Part shown: piece by piece, positions 60,937-64,000 of the stretch
Position numbering within the stretch: position 1 is the stretch's first letter
How the letters are laid out: every line of letters starts with the position of its first letter
Assembly (NCBI GenBank): GCA_933822405.4
Contig: CAKOGP040001770.1
Coordinates: forward strand, 248,001 to 312,000
Reading direction: 5' to 3'
Source: Cylindrotheca closterium
Taxonomy: Eukaryota > Bacillariophyta > Bacillariophyceae > Bacillariales > Bacillariaceae
DNA: 64,000 nucleotides
Translations under genes and position numbers: made by a program
The notes under the pieces: model-generated
Seen by the model: the letters and a program-made list of their open reading frames with translations, nothing else
Databases searched by the model: none
What the model was told of the DNA's origin: nothing

Positions 60937-62358
60937 ATGAGCGAACAAGAGGCTGCATCCGACGATTTTTCCGGACTTACTTCATTTTTCTTCTACACAT
61001 TCATCGTGCACCCATGTACAGCATGGATCCTACGCCCTGGAAGATTTGAACGCAAGAAGAGCATTATGTACGCCATTGCTTTTCTTGCAGCTCTCGCGGC
61101 AATCAAGACTGGTGAGTTTTCGATTTGACAAGGAACATTTTGATGGGTCTAAAATCGTACGAAAATGAGCCAATCGCTTCAAATAAAGTCAACAGCAAGC
61201 ACACTTCATGTCGACAGTGGCAATTGCCTCTATCTAGGGCACAAATCAACGACTTGCTAGCATGAAAAACGACAACAAGAGCGGATCCATCAAGCATTAC
61301 CTCCTTCCACGTGTCATCTGATTTTTGCCTGTTGTGGTCTGTCTGTCTGTCTGTCGTGCGATTTCACAAAGTACTCTTTTTGTATCTACTGTACCCCCTT
61401 GGTCCAAAACGACTGATCGACTGACACATATTCTTTTTGTTTTCTGCTTTTGTTAGGTATGGAATTCGCGGAACGTGGTCCCAATCACTACTCCTTGCTC
61501 GGCGTCACCCGTGATTCGAACCCTTTGGAAATCAAACGAGCCTACCGAAAGTTGAGTGTCCAACTGCACCCCGACAAGAATGACAGTCCGGACGCCGCCG
61601 ATCAATTTGACAAGGTGAAACAAGCCTACGACGTCCTCATGGATTTGGAATTGAGAGAAGTTTACAACAAATTTGGGAATGAGGGAATTCAACAAAACAA
61701 ACGATACAGCGAAACCCAATTCTTGATGGAAGCTGGTATCTTTTATGTATCTTGGGGTGTCATGACATTCTTTTTGACAATGGGAAAGAAAAGTGGACAA
61801 GCCCGAGACTGGACGCTTACTGGTTTGATTCTTATGCTTGTTGTGGAAGTGGTAGTGATGACGTCTGTGACGAATCCATTGCCATCGTCAATCTTCCCAA
61901 CCCTCACCGAGGCCGATTTGGTCCGTGTGTTGCACTCCTTGTTTCCTGCCTTTATGAATGGGTGTAGGTCCATGGGAGCATATCTGTACGTCGATTTGGA
62001 CGCCCAGTTACGTCAGTTGTTGTTGGCGCTACAAGAGCAGAACCAAGATATTCTTCTAGTCCTTCGCGACGTCCAAATTGGTGTCCAAACCATTCAAAGC
62101 AGTGGAGGTGGTGGTGGTGGTGGTCCACGATTGGCGACGGGCCCAATCTCTACCAGCAACATTCCTGTTGCGACAGATGGGGGCGCTCTAGGTGTCACTC
62201 CCACTGGAAAGCTTAAAGAATTGCAAGCAAGACTGCACCACTCTAACGGCACTGTTGCACAAGCGGTTCAATCTCTGAAACAGGAGCAAAAATCAAGTGG
62301 CCTTGGTTTTTATGGAATGATTCTCGGATACATTGTCATTTCGTACCTATTCAGTTAA
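60937..62358 (+). CDS. DnaJ-domain multi-pass membrane protein
   Basis: Exons 60937-61111 and 61457-62358 (intron of 345 bp, long for this window) give 358 aa. The first exon encodes a hydrophobic N-terminal region (FFFYTFIVHP; later YAIAFLAALAAI). A J domain follows (residues about 66-130) with the HPD needed to stimulate Hsp70 (VQLHPDKND). Two further transmembrane segments (GIFYVSWGVMTFFLTMG, LTGLILMLVVEVVVMTS), a helical region, a Gly-rich linker and a C-terminal hydrophobic anchor follow. The order resembles Sec63/ERdj-type cochaperones, but no Brl domain is seen, so location (probably ER) is inferred. Confidence 0.82.
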
Positions 62359-62487
62359 GAGAAAAAGAGTAGTGGGTATAGTGCTAGACCACGAACTATA
62401 TTAATCATAACACTAAAGAACAATCTTTGTATACGCAATAGATATCTAAGATGATGGAAACATTATTATATACAGCTGTTCTAACGT

Positions 62488-62982
62488 TTACTTGAGTTGT
62501 TGTGTAATAAAGTTCATCATGGTCTTTTGAGCTTCTGCTCTTCCCTTTCTGGCCTCATCAGAAGCTGACTTCAAACTTGTGCACAGCTCTTTGGAAAGTG
62601 CCTCTGGTCCCAATCCCTTTCCAGCCTCGGTGATGATAATTTCAAGTGTCTTGGGTGGGTTATTGACATCCCTCTTCACTTCGACCTTGTCCGCACTTCC
62701 AGCGGAAATCATTGTCTTGTCCATAGTTTCTGCCAATTGCTTTCGTGCATTCATGGCGATCATGTATTCATCGACGGACATGCCCATTGCCTTTGCCGCT
62801 TGTTCAATTTGAGCAGCCTCTTCTGGATTGTCTTCCTTTGGTCTCCCTTCCCCGGCTCCACCGAACATGTTCATTTGTGTGAGGGATTGTTGTTGTTGTT
62901 GCTGCTGTTGTCTCATCATGGGTGCGAAGGCAGCCGATTGAGAAAGGAATAGAGAGAAGGTGGCGATAATAGAGAGCTTCAT
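62488..62982 (-). CDS. Small plastid-targeted protein, unknown function
   Basis: 164 aa. The N-terminus is a signal peptide ending SQSAAFAP, the classic diatom/secondary-plastid ASAFAP cleavage motif with Phe at +1. A run of eight Gln follows at residues 25-32. The mature part has AKAMGMSVDEYMIAMNARKQ and a lysine/glutamate-rich C-terminus. A faint resemblance to YbaB-type nucleoid proteins (beta strand then amphipathic helix) is too weak to name. It is divergent from the mitochondrial carrier gene. Confidence 0.8.
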   Translation of the reverse strand: MKLSIIATFSLFLSQSAAFAPMMRQQQQQQQQSLTQMNMFGGAGEGRPKEDNPEEAAQIEQAAKAMGMSVDEYMIAMNARKQLAETMDKTMISAGSADKVEVKRDVNNPPKTLEIIITEAGKGLGPEALSKELCTSLKSASDEARKGRAEAQKTMMNFITQQLK

Positions 62983-63438
62983 TTTGATGGATTTGTGTAG
63001 TGTAGACTTTTAGGACAAGATGAGGAAGGATGATTTGAATGGGAGTTTCTCGTCATCACAAATCGATCTCCCAACAAGTTGAAGACTGAGGTTCCAAGTG
63101 TCACTATTGGAGGAATCTGGAATCATTACCGGGACACGTACATTGCGAAAACTCTCATTTGTAAAAGTTCCAGACCCTTCCCGCCGGGCGCACGACAGGC
63201 GAAGGTGGGAGAAGAACGGAAGAAACCAGAAACCAGATGCAAAATACATCATCATATCCTCCGACTTTCTTAATAACATTGAAGGCGCTTAAGTCAGTTA
63301 TCCGACAAGAACACTAGTCACTCCATTCATTCATTCATTCATCGGAGAGATCGATCGCATCGAGGTGCCTCTATCATTGCCTAGCAGACCTGAATCAATC
63401 ATTAGCGCTAGTCGCAACGCGAATGCTAGCTCAAAACC
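62983..63438. promoter_or_regulatory. Divergent spacer between plastid protein and mitochondrial carrier genes
   Basis: A 456-bp upstream region with an ATTCATTCATTCATTC microsatellite near 63327-63342. No gene is supported; short frames on both strands lack domains. Confidence 0.4.
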
Positions 63439-64000
63439 ATGGAACTCAAAACATCAGCTCTAACGGAAGAGCTCATCAAGCTTCCAAAGGAAATTCGAAA
63501 TTTGCTCTCGGGGGGTATTGCCGGCATGGCTGCAAAGAGTGTGGTTGCTCCATTTGACAGAATAAAAATCCTTTATCAGATTTCCTCTGCTGAATTTCAC
63601 ATTTCGAACGTCCCCAAAGTGGCCATGAACATTGTTCGCACCGAAGGCCTCCAGGCTCTGTGGAAAGGAAATACTGCTACGATGATACGGGTGTTTCCAT
63701 ATTCCGGTATACAATTTATGATATTTGATAGATGCAAGACCTTCTTGTTAAGAGAACAAGAAATGACATATGTACAGCAAAAAATTACCGACCCAGAGGC
63801 ACCCAAGCCAACTTGGGGCATGACACCTCTACAGAGTTTAATGTCAGGGATGCTAGCTGGAGCATCATCCGTGTGCGTCACTTATCCACTAGACTTGACG
63901 AGAGCCCAACTAGCTGTATTACGGCGGAGAAGTGATGCTCCGAATCTGAGATTCTATCAAATCATTGCCCAAAATTATACCAATCGGGTATGTCGTCGGC
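63439..64000 (+). CDS. Mitochondrial carrier (SLC25), partial at the right edge
   Basis: Start ATG 63439. The visible 187 codons cover the first repeat and most of the second. Each has the carrier signature: VAPFDRIKILYQ and, in repeat two, YPLDLTRAQL (PxD/ExxK/R). Segment SGGIAGMAAKS opens helix 1. The sequence is closest in pattern to the CoA/adenine nucleotide subgroup (SLC25A42/SLC25A16-like), judged from RIKILYQI and RVFPYSGIQFM. The coding region may end at a donor GTATGT at 63988, so the last four codons could be intron. The third repeat lies outside the window. Confidence 0.85.
   Translation, partial: MELKTSALTEELIKLPKEIRNLLSGGIAGMAAKSVVAPFDRIKILYQISSAEFHISNVPKVAMNIVRTEGLQALWKGNTATMIRVFPYSGIQFMIFDRCKTFLLREQEMTYVQQKITDPEAPKPTWGMTPLQSLMSGMLAGASSVCVTYPLDLTRAQLAVLRRRSDAPNLRFYQIIAQNYTNRVCRR

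Noticed and set aside
1..64000. CRISPR arrays, prokaryotic operons, rRNA or phage modules
   Set aside because: No regularly spaced identical repeats, no ribosome-binding-site-linked gene strings and no rRNA-like sequence; intron-bearing genes show nuclear eukaryotic DNA.

Overview
The window looks like nuclear DNA of a diatom, probably a raphid pennate one. The evidence is family-level. A plastid presequence carries the SAAFAP (ASAFAP-type) cleavage motif at 62.98 kb. There is a diatom-type copia gag, a DUF6824 domain, BspA-type and RNI-type leucine-rich repeat proteins, PT-rich secreted or membrane proteins, and a degenerate secreted DPHF/vWFD-like gene. Most introns are 60-120 bp with GT-AG ends. 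Genes are dense (about one per 2.2 kb), lie on both strands, and are often divergent pairs sharing promoters of 280-450 bp.

Layout. 1-1.33 kb: 5' end of a copia-type retrotransposon (gag plus LTR) abutting a TrmK-like tRNA methyltransferase gene. 2.05-7.4 kb: an imperfect duplication of about 0.8 kb flanking a CRAL-TRIO/DUF6824 fusion gene, then a high-molecular-weight thioredoxin reductase that reads as a selenoprotein (C-terminal Gly-Cys-Sec-Gly, TGA then TAA) with a candidate SECIS element in its 3' UTR. 7.6-19.1 kb: an LRR membrane receptor, a CHGN-like glycosyltransferase, NSRP1, a beta-propeller type I membrane protein and a Tyr/Asn/Gln-rich type I membrane protein. 19.3-25.9 kb: three neighbouring housekeeping genes (Ku70, REI1/ZNF622, oligopeptidase A), all decayed by in-frame TAA/TAG codons, and REI1 and the peptidase also by lost metal ligands. 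26.3-40.5 kb: a coiled-coil protein, an LRRC40-like protein with a broken frame, an aromatic amino acid permease, an RBR ubiquitin ligase, a PDZ/multi-TM protein and a fibrinogen-like PT-repeat membrane protein. 41.2-43.3 kb: hairpin-rich repeats flanking a pseudogene. 43.5-54.1 kb: an RNI-LRR protein, an MFS transporter, a plastid DEAD-box helicase, a RelA/SpoT-like-TPR fusion and a BspA-LRR protein. 54.2-64 kb: oligopeptidase B and pirin (divergent), a WHEP-containing lysyl-tRNA synthetase and a DnaJ membrane protein (divergent), a plastid protein and a mitochondrial carrier (divergent, cut by the window end).

No bacterial-style operon is present. The strongest signals are the selenoprotein with its SECIS, the block of three decaying genes, the duplication/MITE history at 2-5.6 kb, and the RelA/SpoT-like-TPR fusion. 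All homology calls are by eye; none was run against a database.
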